NCBI RefSeq assembly: GCF_001667035.1
Contig: NZ_LZIR01000008.1
Coordinates: 62,001-126,000 of the forward strand
Source: Mycobacterium sp. 852002-51057_SCH5723018
GTDB taxonomy: Bacteria; Actinomycetota; Actinomycetes; Mycobacteriales; Mycobacteriaceae
Direction: 5' to 3'
DNA: 64,000 bases
Position numbers and translations under genes: made by a program. The notes beneath the pieces were generated by a model that saw only the letters and a program-made list of their open reading frames with translations, was not told the origin of the DNA and ran no database searches. Shown here in pieces: positions 49,757-59,477 of this stretch (within the stretch, counting starts at the first letter, position 1; every line of letters begins with the position of its first letter).

Positions 49757-52700
49757 ATGTCATACACCTGGGACGCCGAGGCGCGTGCGGTTCTGGCGCC
49801 TGGCCTGCGCGGACGGGTGCGCGTCCTGGGCGGGCCCGGCACCGGGAAGAGCAGCCTGCTGGTGGACGCCGCGGTCGCCCGGATCGGCGCCGGAGTGCAT
49901 CCGGAATCGGTTCTGTTGCTTACCGGTTCAGGCCGGCTTGGGATGGCCGCACGCAGCACGTTGACGACCGCGTTGCTGCGATCGGGCACGACGGTTGCCG
50001 TCCGGGAGCCGTTGGTGCGCACGGTGCACAGCTACGCGTACGCGGTGCTGCGGCGGGCCGCCGAGCGTGCCGGCGATGCGCCCCCGCGTCTGGTCACCAG
50101 CGCAGAACAGGACGCCATCATCCGCGAACTGCTGGCCGGTGACCTCGAGGACGGGCCGCGCGCGGCCTGCGCGTGGCCGGCCCAGCTGCGGCCCGCCCTC
50201 GCCACCGCCGGCTTCGCCACCGAGCTGCGAAACCTGTTGGCGCGCTGCGCCGAACGCGGTGTGGACCCGCAGGAACTGGAGCGGCTGGGCCGCCGGTGCC
50301 GGCGGCCGGAATGGGTCGCCGCCGGTCAGTTCGCGCGACAGTACGAGCAGGTGATGTTGCTGCGGGCGGCGGTCGGGACGGCGGCACTGCAGGCGACGAC
50401 CCCGGCGCTGGGTGCCGCCGAACTCGTCGGTGCCGCGCTGGAGGCTTTCGCGGTCGACCCCGAGTTGCTGGCAGCCGAACGCGCCCGCGTCCGCCTCCTG
50501 CTGGTCGATGACGCCCAGCAACTGGACCCGCAGGCGGCCCGGCTGGTGCGGGTGCTGGGCGCGGGCACGGAATTGACCCTGGTCGCCGGCGACCTTAACC
50601 AGGCGGTGTTCGGCTTCCGGGGTGGCGAGGCTTGCGGGTTGCTGGCCGACGATTCGCCGGTGGTGACGCTGACGGTGTCGCATCGCTGCGCGCCGGCCGT
50701 GGCCCGCGCCGTGAGCGGCGTCGCGCGCCGACTGCCTGGCGGCAGCGCCGGCAGGGAAATCGACGGCACCGGGTCCGAGGACGGATCGGTCACGGTGCGG
50801 CTGGCCGCCACGGCGCACGCCGAGGCGGCGATGATCGCCGACGCGCTGCGGCGCGCGCATTTGATCGACGGGGTTCCCTGGTCGCAGATGGCGGTCATCG
50901 TGCGGTCCCTGCCACGGGCGGGCGCGCGTCTGCCGCGGGCTTTGGCCGCCGCCGGCGTCCCGGTGGCCGCGCCGCCGTTGAACGGGCCGTTGGCCGACGA
51001 GCCGGCGCGGCGGGCGCTGCTCACCGTTTTGGCGGCGACCGCCGACGGGCTCAACGCCGAACAGGCGCTGGCTTTGGTGACCGGGCCCATCGGTCGCGTC
51101 GACCCGGTGTCTCTTCGGCAGCTCGGCCGCGCCCTGCGGCGGGCCAAAGCCGGCGATCCGACGGATGATCTCGGCGACCTTCTGGTCGGGGCGCTGCAAG
51201 CCGACGCGCCGCCGTCTCGCCCCCTGCGGCGGGTGCGTGCGGTGCTCGACGCGGCCGCGCGCTGCCATCGCGAGGGCCAAGACCCGCGCTACACGTTGTG
51301 GGCCGCCTGGCAAAGGTCGGGCCTGCAGCGCCGCTGGCTGTCGGCCGCCCAGCGCGGTGGCCCCGCCGGTGCCCAGGCCACACGGGACCTGGCGGCGGTG
51401 ACAGCGCTGTTCGACATCGCCGATCACTACGCGTCCCGCACGCCCGGTGCGTCCTTGCGCGGGTTCATCGCGCACGTCGCCGGGTTGCAGCTGCCGAGCG
51501 CCAACCCCGATCCGGTGAGCGAGGGTGAGCAGGTCAGGGTGCTCAGCGCGCACGCTGCGCTGGGACACGAATGGGACTTCGTGGTGATCGCCGGGCTGCA
51601 GGAAGGCTTGTGGCCCAACATGGTTCCGCGCGGCGGCGTGCTGGGCACGCAACGGCTGCTCGACGCCGTGGACGGGGTCACCGAGGACGCGTCGGTGCGG
51701 GCGCCGCTGCTCGCCGAGGAGCGCAGGCTGCTGGTGGCGGCGATGGGGCGGGCCCGGCGCCGGCTGTTGGTGACGGCCGTGGACAGCGACTCGGACGGAC
51801 CCGATCTGGAGGCCGCGCTGCCATCGATGTTCTTCTCCGAGATCGCGCGGTGGGCCGATGCTGAGCCGGATTCCGTTGCTGTGCAACCCGTTTCCGCCCC
51901 GCGCGTGTTGTCGGCGGCGGCGCTGGCGGGGCGACTGCGCGGCGTGGTGAGTGCACCCGACGGCGCGGTGGAAGACGCCGTCCGCGGTTGCGCCGCAAGG
52001 CAATTGGCCCGGCTGGCCTTGGCCGGTGTGCCGGGCGCCGACCCGGCCGGCTGGCACGGGCTGACCCCGGTCAGCACCGACGAGCCGCTGCGGCCAACCG
52101 GCGACCTCGTCACGTTGACGCCATCAACCCTGCAGACCCTCACCGATTGTCCGCTGCGCTGGCTGGCCGAACGGCACGGCGGAACCAACGCCCGTGATCT
52201 GCGCTCCACCATCGGCTCGCTGCTCCACGCGCTGATCGCCGAACCGGGCAAGAGCCAATCGGAACTGCTGGCCGCGCTGGAGCGGGCCTGGGCGCATCTG
52301 CCCTTCGACGCCCACTGGCATTCGGCCAATGAGCTGGCCCGCCACCGGGCGATGATCGAGGCATTCGTCGAGTGGCGGGCACAGACCCGGGGTGAGCTGA
52401 CGGAGGTCGGCGTCGAGGTCGGCGTCGACGGGACCCTCGGGGCACCGCGCGAGGACGGCGGCGAGATCCGGCTGCGCGGGCGGGTGGACCGGCTGGAACG
52501 CGACGGCGCCGGCCGGCTGGTGATCGTCGACGTCAAGACCGGCAAGACACCGGTCAGCAAGGACGACGCTCAACAACACGCGCAGCTGGCGATGTACCAG
52601 CTGGCGGTGGCCGAGGGCCTGCTGCCCGCGGGCGACGAGCCCGGGGGCGCGCGGCTGGTCTACCTCGGCAAGACGGGGGCCGCGGGTGTCACCGTGCGCG

Positions 52701-52867
52701 AGCAGGATCCACTGACGCCGGCCGCCGGGGACGAATGGCGCACGCTGGTGCGCCAGGCGGCCGACGCGACGGCCGGCCCGCGGTTCGTCGCCCGGCGCAA
52801 TGACGGGTGCACGCATTGCCCGATACGGCCCTGCTGTCCCGCCCACGCCGACGGGTCGGCGCCGTGA
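49757..52867 (+). CDS. adnA: Helicase-nuclease AdnA
   Basis: One subunit of the AdnAB complex that resects double-strand breaks in mycobacteria. The N-terminal UvrD-like motor has Walker A GGPGTGKSS (Lys31). The C-terminal RecB-like nuclease has VIVDVKTGKT. An iron-sulphur cluster is likely from TDCPLRW plus CTHCPIRPCC at the end. The Walker B-type motif reads VDDAQQ (D251-D252), with Asp instead of the catalytic Glu, so this motor may be weakened relative to AdnB. The GTGA overlap with adnB gives coupled synthesis. A TTG at 49745 is an alternative start. Rv3202c is the orthologue. Confidence 0.95.
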   Translation: MSYTWDAEARAVLAPGLRGRVRVLGGPGTGKSSLLVDAAVARIGAGVHPESVLLLTGSGRLGMAARSTLTTALLRSGTTVAVREPLVRTVHSYAYAVLRRAAERAGDAPPRLVTSAEQDAIIRELLAGDLEDGPRAACAWPAQLRPALATAGFATELRNLLARCAERGVDPQELERLGRRCRRPEWVAAGQFARQYEQVMLLRAAVGTAALQATTPALGAAELVGAALEAFAVDPELLAAERARVRLLLVDDAQQLDPQAARLVRVLGAGTELTLVAGDLNQAVFGFRGGEACGLLADDSPVVTLTVSHRCAPAVARAVSGVARRLPGGSAGREIDGTGSEDGSVTVRLAATAHAEAAMIADALRRAHLIDGVPWSQMAVIVRSLPRAGARLPRALAAAGVPVAAPPLNGPLADEPARRALLTVLAATADGLNAEQALALVTGPIGRVDPVSLRQLGRALRRAKAGDPTDDLGDLLVGALQADAPPSRPLRRVRAVLDAAARCHREGQDPRYTLWAAWQRSGLQRRWLSAAQRGGPAGAQATRDLAAVTALFDIADHYASRTPGASLRGFIAHVAGLQLPSANPDPVSEGEQVRVLSAHAALGHEWDFVVIAGLQEGLWPNMVPRGGVLGTQRLLDAVDGVTEDASVRAPLLAEERRLLVAAMGRARRRLLVTAVDSDSDGPDLEAALPSMFFSEIARWADAEPDSVAVQPVSAPRVLSAAALAGRLRGVVSAPDGAVEDAVRGCAARQLARLALAGVPGADPAGWHGLTPVSTDEPLRPTGDLVTLTPSTLQTLTDCPLRWLAERHGGTNARDLRSTIGSLLHALIAEPGKSQSELLAALERAWAHLPFDAHWHSANELARHRAMIEAFVEWRAQTRGELTEVGVEVGVDGTLGAPREDGGEIRLRGRVDRLERDGAGRLVIVDVKTGKTPVSKDDAQQHAQLAMYQLAVAEGLLPAGDEPGGARLVYLGKTGAAGVTVREQDPLTPAAGDEWRTLVRQAADATAGPRFVARRNDGCTHCPIRPCCPAHADGSAP

Positions 52868-55800
52868 ACCCGCGCTACGGCCCGGTCGAATTGGCTGGCG
52901 TGCTAGGGCTTTTCCCGCCCACCGACGAGCAGGCCGCCGTCATCGCCGCGCCGCCGGGGCCGCTGGTGGTCATCGCGGGGGCCGGCGCCGGGAAAACCGA
53001 GACCATGGCCGCGCGGGTGGTGTGGCTGGTCGCCAACGGCTACGCCGAACCCGGGCAGGTGCTCGGTTTGACGTTCACCCGCAAGGCGGCCGGCCAGCTG
53101 CTGCGCCGGGTGAGGACCCGGCTGGCCCGGTTGGCCGGTATCGGGTTAGGGGAAGGACGCGCGCCGGCCGCCGAACCGGGCGCGCCGACCGTCAGCACCT
53201 ACCACGCTTTCGCGGGCTCGCTGCTGCGCGACTACGGGCTGTTGCTGCCGGTCGAGCCCGACGCCCGGCTGCTCGGCGAAACCGAGCTGTGGCAGCTGGC
53301 ATTCGACGTCGTCAACGGGTACCGCGGCGAGCTGCACACCGACAAGACCCCCGCCGCGGTCACCTCGATGGTGCTGCGGCTGTGGGGTCAGCTGGCCGAG
53401 CACCTGGTCGACACCCGCCAGCTCCGCGACACCCACCTCGAGCTGGAACGGCTGATCCATACCCTGCCCGCGGGTCCGTATCAGCGCGACCGCGGGCCCA
53501 ACCAGTGGCTGCTGCGGCTGCTGGCCACCCAGACCGAGCGCGCCGAACTGGTGCCGCTGCTGGACGCGCTGCACGACCGCATGCGCGCCGCGAAGGTGAT
53601 GGACTTCGGTGCCCAAATGGCGTCGGCGGCGCGGCTGGCGGCGTCCTTCCCACAGGTCGGTCAGGATCTGCGGAGCCGCTACCGGGTGGTGCTGCTCGAC
53701 GAGTACCAGGACACCGGGCACGCCCAGCGCATCGCGTTGACCGCGCTGTTCGGGGGCGGTGTCGACGACGGGTTGGCGCTGACCGCCGTCGGCGATCCGA
53801 TTCAGTCGATCTACGGCTGGCGCGGCGCCTCGGCGACCAACCTGCCGCGGTTCACCACCGACTTCCCTCGCTCCGACGGCACCCCGGCGCCCGTCCTCGA
53901 GCTGCGGACCAGCTGGCGAAACCCGCCCCGCACCCTGCAGGTGGCCAACGCCATCTCCGCGGAGGCGCGGCGGCGGTCGGTCGCGGTGCACGCGCTGCGC
54001 CCGCGCCCGGACGCGCCACCCGGTACCGTCCGCTGCGCCTTGCTCGCCGACGTGCGGGCCGAACGGGACTGGATCGCCGACCAGCTCTCCGGGCACTACC
54101 GGCGAGCCCAAGCCGACGGCGTCAGCCCGCCGACCGCCGCGGTGCTGGTCCGCCGCAACGCCGACGCCGCCCCCATCGCCGACGCGCTTCGCGCGCGCGG
54201 AATCCCGGTCGAGGTGGTGGGCCTGGCCGGCCTGTTGTCGGTCCCCGAGGTCGCCGACATCGTGGCCATGCTGCGGCTGGTCGCCGACCCGACGGCCGGT
54301 GCCGCCGCGATGCGGGTGCTCACCGGCCCGCGGTGGCGCCTCGGCGGTCGCGACATCGCCGCGTTGTGGCGGCGGGCGGTCGCGCTCGGTGCGGACGGAC
54401 GCGTCGGCGAGGCGTCCTCGCCCGAGTCGATCGTGATGGCCGCCGCTGGCGAGGCCGACACCGCGTGCCTGGCCGACGCGATCAGCGATCCCGGCCCGGC
54501 CGGCTCGTATTCTGCCGCCGGGTATCGGCGGATCACCGCGCTGGCGGCCGAACTGCGCACGCTGCGCGGCCACCTCGGGCATTCCCTGTCCGACCTGGTC
54601 GCCGAGGTGCGCCGCGCGCTGGGTGTCGATTGCGAAGCCCGTGCCGCGGCGGGGGTCTCGGCCGGCTGGACCGGCGCCGAGCATCTCGACGCGTTCGCCG
54701 ACGTCGTCGCGGGCTACGCCGAACGAACGGGCGCTGGGGCCACCTCGGCGGGCGTGCAGGCGACCGCCACGGTCACCGGCCTGCTGGGCTACCTGGACGC
54801 CGCCGAGGCCGTCGAGAACGGTTTGCCACCCGCCGCGACGACGGTCGCGCGGGACCGGGTCCAGGTCCTCACCGTGCACTCGGCGAAGGGTCTGGAGTGG
54901 CAAGTGGTGGCGGTGGCGCACCTGTCGGGCGGAATCTTCCCGTCGACCGCGTCGCGCAGCACCTGGCTCACCGACGCCGCCGAGCTGCCGCCGCTGCTGC
55001 GCGGCGATCGCGCGTCGGCGGGCGCGCTGGGCATCCCGGTGCTGGACACCTCGGACGTCACCCACCGAAAGCAGCTGTCGGACAAGATCTTCGAGCATCG
55101 ACGGCAGCTGGAGCAGCGGCGCGTCGACGAGGAACGCCGTTTGCTGTACGTGGCCATCACCCGCGCCGAGGACACCCTGCTGGTGTCCGGCCATCATTGG
55201 GGCACCACCGGCATCAAACCACGCGGCCCGTCGGATTTCCTGTGTGAACTCAAGGACATCATCGACCGTTCGGCCGCCGCGGGCGACCCCTGTGGGGTGG
55301 TGGACCGGTGGGCCCCCACGCCCCCCGACGGTGAGCGAAACCCGATGCGCGACAGCGTCGTCGAGGCGATGTGGCCCGCCGACTCGCTGGCGGCGCGCCG
55401 CGGTGACGTCGAGCGGGGCGCGACGCTGGTGGCCGCGGCCATGTCGGCCGACACCGCCGAGCACGGCGCCGACATCGAGGGCTGGGCCGCCGACGTCGAT
55501 GCGTTGCTGGCCGAGCGGGCCCCTTCCGAGCGCCCGGCGGCGCGCGGCCTGCCCAGCCAGCTGTCGGTCAGCGGCCTGGTCGATCTGGCGCGTGACCGGG
55601 CGGGCGCGGCGCAGCGGTTGATCTATCGGTTGCCGACGCGTCCGGACCCGCATGCCCTGCTCGGCAACGCTTTTCACGCCTGGGTCCAGCGGTTCTACGG
55701 TGCCGACTCACTGTTCGACCTCGGCGACCTGCCGGGCGCGGCGGACTCCGACGTGGACGACACCCAGGAACTGGCGGCATTGAAGGCGGCATTCGCCGAA

Positions 55801-56148
55801 TCGCCGTGGGCCGCCCGCACGCCCGTGGCCGTCGAAGTGCCCTTCGAGATGCCGATCGGCGACACCGTGGTGCGTGGCCGCATCGACGCGGTGTTCGCCG
55901 ACCCCGATGGCGGCGCCACCGTCGTGGACTGGAAGACCGGCGAGCCGCCGCGCGGGGCGGAGGCCATGCGGCAGGCCGCGGTCCAGCTCGCCGTCTACCG
56001 CTCGGCGTGGGCCGCCTTGTCCGGGGTCCCGGAATCGTCGGTGCGCACCGCCTTCTATTACGTGCGCACCGGCGCCACGGTCATGCCCGACGAACTGCCC
56101 GATCCCGCCGCGCTGGCCGGGCTGTCCCCCGCAGGCGCCGGCCCGTGA
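52864..56148 (+). CDS. adnB: Helicase-nuclease AdnB
   Basis: The second AdnAB subunit, 1094 residues, with an intact UvrD/PcrA-type motor. Walker A AGAGKTET (Lys44), Walker B LLDEYQDTGHAQR (D279-E280), motif III GDPIQSIYGWRGA, motif V VHSAKGLEW and motif VI YVAITRAED are all present. The C-terminal nuclease contains RGRIDAVFADPDGGATVVDWKTG. In published work the AdnB motor drives translocation and each subunit cuts one strand. The GTG start overlaps the adnA stop. Rv3201c is the orthologue. Confidence 0.96.
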   Translation: MNPRYGPVELAGVLGLFPPTDEQAAVIAAPPGPLVVIAGAGAGKTETMAARVVWLVANGYAEPGQVLGLTFTRKAAGQLLRRVRTRLARLAGIGLGEGRAPAAEPGAPTVSTYHAFAGSLLRDYGLLLPVEPDARLLGETELWQLAFDVVNGYRGELHTDKTPAAVTSMVLRLWGQLAEHLVDTRQLRDTHLELERLIHTLPAGPYQRDRGPNQWLLRLLATQTERAELVPLLDALHDRMRAAKVMDFGAQMASAARLAASFPQVGQDLRSRYRVVLLDEYQDTGHAQRIALTALFGGGVDDGLALTAVGDPIQSIYGWRGASATNLPRFTTDFPRSDGTPAPVLELRTSWRNPPRTLQVANAISAEARRRSVAVHALRPRPDAPPGTVRCALLADVRAERDWIADQLSGHYRRAQADGVSPPTAAVLVRRNADAAPIADALRARGIPVEVVGLAGLLSVPEVADIVAMLRLVADPTAGAAAMRVLTGPRWRLGGRDIAALWRRAVALGADGRVGEASSPESIVMAAAGEADTACLADAISDPGPAGSYSAAGYRRITALAAELRTLRGHLGHSLSDLVAEVRRALGVDCEARAAAGVSAGWTGAEHLDAFADVVAGYAERTGAGATSAGVQATATVTGLLGYLDAAEAVENGLPPAATTVARDRVQVLTVHSAKGLEWQVVAVAHLSGGIFPSTASRSTWLTDAAELPPLLRGDRASAGALGIPVLDTSDVTHRKQLSDKIFEHRRQLEQRRVDEERRLLYVAITRAEDTLLVSGHHWGTTGIKPRGPSDFLCELKDIIDRSAAAGDPCGVVDRWAPTPPDGERNPMRDSVVEAMWPADSLAARRGDVERGATLVAAAMSADTAEHGADIEGWAADVDALLAERAPSERPAARGLPSQLSVSGLVDLARDRAGAAQRLIYRLPTRPDPHALLGNAFHAWVQRFYGADSLFDLGDLPGAADSDVDDTQELAALKAAFAESPWAARTPVAVEVPFEMPIGDTVVRGRIDAVFADPDGGATVVDWKTGEPPRGAEAMRQAAVQLAVYRSAWAALSGVPESSVRTAFYYVRTGATVMPDELPDPAALAGLSPAGAGP

Positions 56149-56209
56149 TCGTGGTTACATTGAGTCGTGCGTGTCTCGTGCGCGGGGATTGAGCCGGTGA
56201 CGGAGCGCG

Positions 56210-57280
56210 GTGGGCAACGGTAGGTCGCGCAAGCTGAGCGGTCTGGACGAACGGCTGACCGCCCAGCCGGGACACCAGTTGGTCGGTGTGCTGCGCATTC
56301 CCGAAGACCACCCCGGCCCCATCCGGGTCATCACCCGCCGGGTGGCCATCGCGTTGGTGGTGCTCTTCGGCGCCGCCGTCATCGTCTACCTGGACCCCAA
56401 CGGCTACCGCGACGTGCGGGGCGAGCCGCTGACCTTCCTGGACTGCCTGTATTTCGCGGCGGTATCGCTGTCAACGACCGGCTACGGCGACATCACCCCG
56501 TATACCGAAACCGCGCGTCTGGTCCACACCGTGGTCTTCACGCCGCTGCGGATCGCATTCTTGGCCGTGTTGGTCGGCACGACGCTCGAGGTGCTCTCGG
56601 AGCGGTCCCGGCAGGCGTGGAAGATCCAGCGTTGGAGGAACAAAGTGCGCAACCACACCGTCGTGATCGGCTACGGCACCAAGGGCAAGACGGCGGTCGC
56701 CGCCATCCTCGGCGACGAGGCCGCCCAGGGGGAGGTCGTCATCGTCGACACCGACCGGTCCGCCCTCGAACACGCGGCCACGGCCGGTCTGGTCACCGTG
56801 CACGGTGATGCCACCCGGTCCGATGTGCTGCGGCTGGCCGGGGCGCAACACGCGGCGTCGATCGTCGTCGCCACCAGCCGCGACGACACCGCCGTGCTGG
56901 TCACGCTGACGGCGCGCGAGATCGCGCCCAAGGCCAAGATCGTGGCGTCCATCAGGGAGGCCGAGAACCAGCACCTGTTGCAGCAGTCGGGCGCGAACTC
57001 GGTGGTGGTCTCGTCTGAAACCGCCGGACGGCTGCTGGGCCTGGCCACCACCACCCCCAGCGTCGTGGAGATGATCGAGGACCTGCTGACTCCGGACGAG
57101 GGGCTGGCGATCGCCGAACGCGAGGTCGAGCAGACCGAAGTCGGCGGGTCTCCGCGGCATCTGCGCGACATCGTGCTCGGTGTGGTCCGCGACGGCCACC
57201 TGCTGCGCATCGGCGCCCCCGAGGTGGACGCCATCGAGGCCAGCGACCGGCTGCTCTACATCCGAAACGCCGGACACTAG
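56210..57280 (+). CDS. Potassium channel with RCK (TrkA-N) domain
   Basis: A 356-residue two-transmembrane channel, orthologue of Rv3200c. Two membrane helices flank a pore loop with the selectivity filter STTGYGDITPYTETARL. The cytosolic RCK domain starts HTVVIGYGTKGKTAVAAIL, with the GYGxKG nucleotide motif. Predicted to conduct K+ under nucleotide or Ca2+ control. The C-terminal TrkA-C-like portion ends in RLLYIRNAGH. The stop TAG is immediately followed by the GC-rich element. Confidence 0.9.
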   Translation: MGNGRSRKLSGLDERLTAQPGHQLVGVLRIPEDHPGPIRVITRRVAIALVVLFGAAVIVYLDPNGYRDVRGEPLTFLDCLYFAAVSLSTTGYGDITPYTETARLVHTVVFTPLRIAFLAVLVGTTLEVLSERSRQAWKIQRWRNKVRNHTVVIGYGTKGKTAVAAILGDEAAQGEVVIVDTDRSALEHAATAGLVTVHGDATRSDVLRLAGAQHAASIVVATSRDDTAVLVTLTAREIAPKAKIVASIREAENQHLLQQSGANSVVVSSETAGRLLGLATTTPSVVEMIEDLLTPDEGLAIAEREVEQTEVGGSPRHLRDIVLGVVRDGHLLRIGAPEVDAIEASDRLLYIRNAGH

Positions 57281-57450
57281 TGGCGATCGCGAGCGCGGCG
57301 GAGCCGGGCGAAGCGGGTCGCCGCGAAGCGGACTCGGTGGCGATCGCGAGCGCGGCGGAGCCGGGCGAAGCGGGTCGCCACGATGCGGACTCGGTGGCGA
57401 TCGCGAGCGCGGCGGAGCCGGGCGAAGCGGGTCGCCGCGAGAACAGGATG
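57281..57450 (+). repeat. GC-rich stop-codon element, three 57-bp tandem units
   Basis: Three units begin GTGGCGATCGCGAGCG at 57280, 57337 and 57394, each followed by AGCCGGGCGAAGCGGGTCGCC and a variable spacer. The first begins right after the TAG of the potassium channel gene. The tract is open in the nudC frame and would encode AIASAAEPGEAGR repeats. Confidence 0.92.
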
Positions 57451-58389
57451 CGAAGCGTTGATTTTCAGCTGCGGGAGGTTCCGTTGCTGTCGCGCATCGG
57501 CGCTGACCGGGCCGATCAGCTGCGCACCGACGTCGAAGCGGCCACCGCGGGATGGGCGGAAGCGGCGCTGTTGCGGGTGGATTCGCGCAACCAGGTGCTG
57601 GTCGCCGACGGCCGGGTGGTACTCGGCGCCGCGGCCGCGTTGGCCGACAAGCCGCCGCCCGACGCGGTGTTCCTGGGCCGCATCGATGGCGGCCGCCACG
57701 TCTGGGCCATCCGCGGCGCGCTGCAGGCACCCGAGGACCCGGACCTAAAAACCGAGGTACTCAACCTGCGCAGCCTCGGCCCGATCTTCGACGACACCAG
57801 CAGCCAACTGGTGTCCTCGGCCATCGCCCTGCTGAATTGGCATGACAGGTCACGATTTAGCGCGGTGGACGGCTCGCCGACGAGGCCGGCCCGGGCGGGC
57901 TGGTCACGGGTCAACCCGGTCACCGGTCACCAGGAGTTCCCGCGTATCGACCCGGCGGTGATCTGCCTGGTGCACGACGGCGCTGACCGGGCGGTGCTGG
58001 CCCGTCAGGCGGTGTGGCCGGAGCGGATGTTCTCCCTGCTGGCCGGATTCGTCGAGGCCGGCGAATCTTTCGAAGTCTGCGTCGCGCGAGAGATCCGTGA
58101 GGAAATCGGCCTGACCGTGCGCGACGTGCGCTACCTGGGCAGCCAGCCGTGGCCCTTCCCGCGCTCGCTGATGGTCGGCTTCCACGCGCTGGGCGACCCG
58201 GCCGAGGAGTTCTCGTTCAACGACGGTGAGATCGCCGAGGCGAAATGGTTCACCCGCGACGAGGTGCGCGCGGCGCTGGAAGCCGGTGACTGGAGCAGTG
58301 CTTCAGAGTCCAACGACTCAAAACTGCTGTTGCCCGGGTCGATTTCGATCGCGCGCGTCATCATCGAATCCTGGGCCGCGCTGGACTGA
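57448..58389 (+). CDS. nudC: NADH pyrophosphatase NudC
   Basis: Hydrolyses NAD(H) to AMP and NMN(H), and in other bacteria removes NAD caps from RNA. It is 313 residues from the ATG at 57448, the same length as Rv3199c. The Nudix box GFVEAGESFEVCVAREIREE is complete, followed by the NADH-specific SQPWPFPRS motif. The four-Cys zinc site of E. coli NudC is absent. The frame runs open another 56 codons upstream through the tandem repeat, but that part looks like repeat, not protein. AGAACAGG precedes the ATG. Confidence 0.93.
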   Translation: MRSVDFQLREVPLLSRIGADRADQLRTDVEAATAGWAEAALLRVDSRNQVLVADGRVVLGAAAALADKPPPDAVFLGRIDGGRHVWAIRGALQAPEDPDLKTEVLNLRSLGPIFDDTSSQLVSSAIALLNWHDRSRFSAVDGSPTRPARAGWSRVNPVTGHQEFPRIDPAVICLVHDGADRAVLARQAVWPERMFSLLAGFVEAGESFEVCVAREIREEIGLTVRDVRYLGSQPWPFPRSLMVGFHALGDPAEEFSFNDGEIAEAKWFTRDEVRAALEAGDWSSASESNDSKLLLPGSISIARVIIESWAALD

Positions 58390-58399
58390 CGCGCCGCGG

Positions 58400-59080
58400 C
58401 TACTTGATCCGGTCGGTGATCGTCTGAAGAACGGTGTTGGCGATCTGCTCGGTGGGCTCAATCCCGAGCACGCCCACCGACACCAACATCGCCGATTTCA
58501 CGTGATAGACGTGGCTCCATCCCGCCGACCTCAGCCGCAGCGTCGAGGGGTCCGGCTTGTCCAGCGAAAAGTCGTATGCGCTGTCGTGCAGCGAAGCGCA
58601 GTCGTTCAATGTCGATTCCAGCCGGTCGAGGGCGCCGCGTGCGGCACCGGCGTCCCGGTACACGGCGACGGCATGGCTGACTTGGTTCATCGGGGACACC
58701 CCGCCCGGCTCCAGGTCGTCGGTCGTGCCGCTATAGGCCACACCGCGAAACTGCTTCCAGCCCGCCGCGAAGGTCACCTCGCTGCTTCCCACCGCCCGGC
58801 ACGGAGCCGGGGCCCTCACGTCCGCCTGCGACGGAAGGTGCCGGTCCGCGTATGCATACGGTGACAGCCCCTCGAAATTGGCGATATGGCGCATGTCTTC
58901 GATGCTGACGATCAGTGACTCCACGTCAGCATCGTGGGTGGGCGTGGCGCCAGGGTGCACCGGTGCCGGCGAGCATGCCGACACCACTGCGACAGCAGCG
59001 GTAATGGCAAAAGCCTTGCTAGCGAGCGATACTCGGCTGAAAATCCGGGTTGATCGGTTCACGTGTGAACTCGATGCCAT
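58400..59080 (-). CDS. Lipoprotein with PknH-type sensor domain
   Basis: A signal peptide ends in the lipobox VSAC (Cys36 from the ATG at 59080), so the protein should be acylated and surface-anchored. The mature part of about 190 residues, with MRHIANFEGLSPY, a Cys pair and SHAVAVYRDAGAARGALDRL, fits the PknH extracellular domain family. GTG at 59062 is an alternative start giving a better signal peptide. It converges with nudC. Function unknown. Confidence 0.8.
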   Translation of the reverse strand: MASSSHVNRSTRIFSRVSLASKAFAITAAVAVVSACSPAPVHPGATPTHDADVESLIVSIEDMRHIANFEGLSPYAYADRHLPSQADVRAPAPCRAVGSSEVTFAAGWKQFRGVAYSGTTDDLEPGGVSPMNQVSHAVAVYRDAGAARGALDRLESTLNDCASLHDSAYDFSLDKPDPSTLRLRSAGWSHVYHVKSAMLVSVGVLGIEPTEQIANTVLQTITDRIK

Positions 59081-59125
59081 GGTCGATATCGTAAGCGAGG
59101 CTCGACGCCTTCGCAGACGCCAAAA

Positions 59126-59380
59126 TCAGCCGCCGACCTCGGCCAGCTTCGCCTTGACCTGCGCCGCGCTCGGATTGGTCAGGGTCGACCCGTCGGCGAA
59201 CTTCACCGTCGGCACCGTCCTGTTGCCGCCGTTGACCGAGCCGACGAACTCCGCCGAGGCCGGATCCCGTTCGATGTCGACCTCGTCGTAGGGGATTCCT
59301 GCGGACTTGAGCACCGTCTTGAGCCGGTGGCAGTAACCGCACCACGACGTCGTGTAGACGGTGAGCGAAGGATTGGCCAT
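59126..59380 (-). CDS. mrx1: Mycoredoxin Mrx1
   Basis: An 84-residue glutaredoxin-fold protein that reduces mycothiol mixed disulphides; orthologue of Rv3198A. The active site is WCGYC (in [13 protein letters not shown]), with the cis-Pro in [11 protein letters not shown]. No ribosome binding site precedes the ATG, and TACGTT at about 59390 may be a -10, so the leader is probably very short. It is divergent from uvrD2. Confidence 0.95.
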   Translation of the reverse strand: MANPSLTVYTTSWCGYCHRLKTVLKSAGIPYDEVDIERDPASAEFVGSVNGGNRTVPTVKFADGSTLTNPSAAQVKAKLAEVGG

Positions 59381-59477
59381 GGTGCAATTAACGTACCCCG
59401 GCGGCGACGCATTCCGCGCACGGCCAAGGTGTGGCGCTGCACCACCTTTGTCGGCGACCGCTGCGAAGATGGACGCC

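Noticed and set aside
49928..52057. 709-codon antisense ORF over adnA
   Set aside because: Shadow of adnA with repetitive His/Arg/Gln-rich composition and no supported start.
52800..55247. 815-codon same-strand ORF and an 843-codon antisense ORF over adnB
   Set aside because: Arg/Gly/Ala-rich translations with no motifs. The AdnB frame has complete helicase and nuclease motifs and explains the interval.
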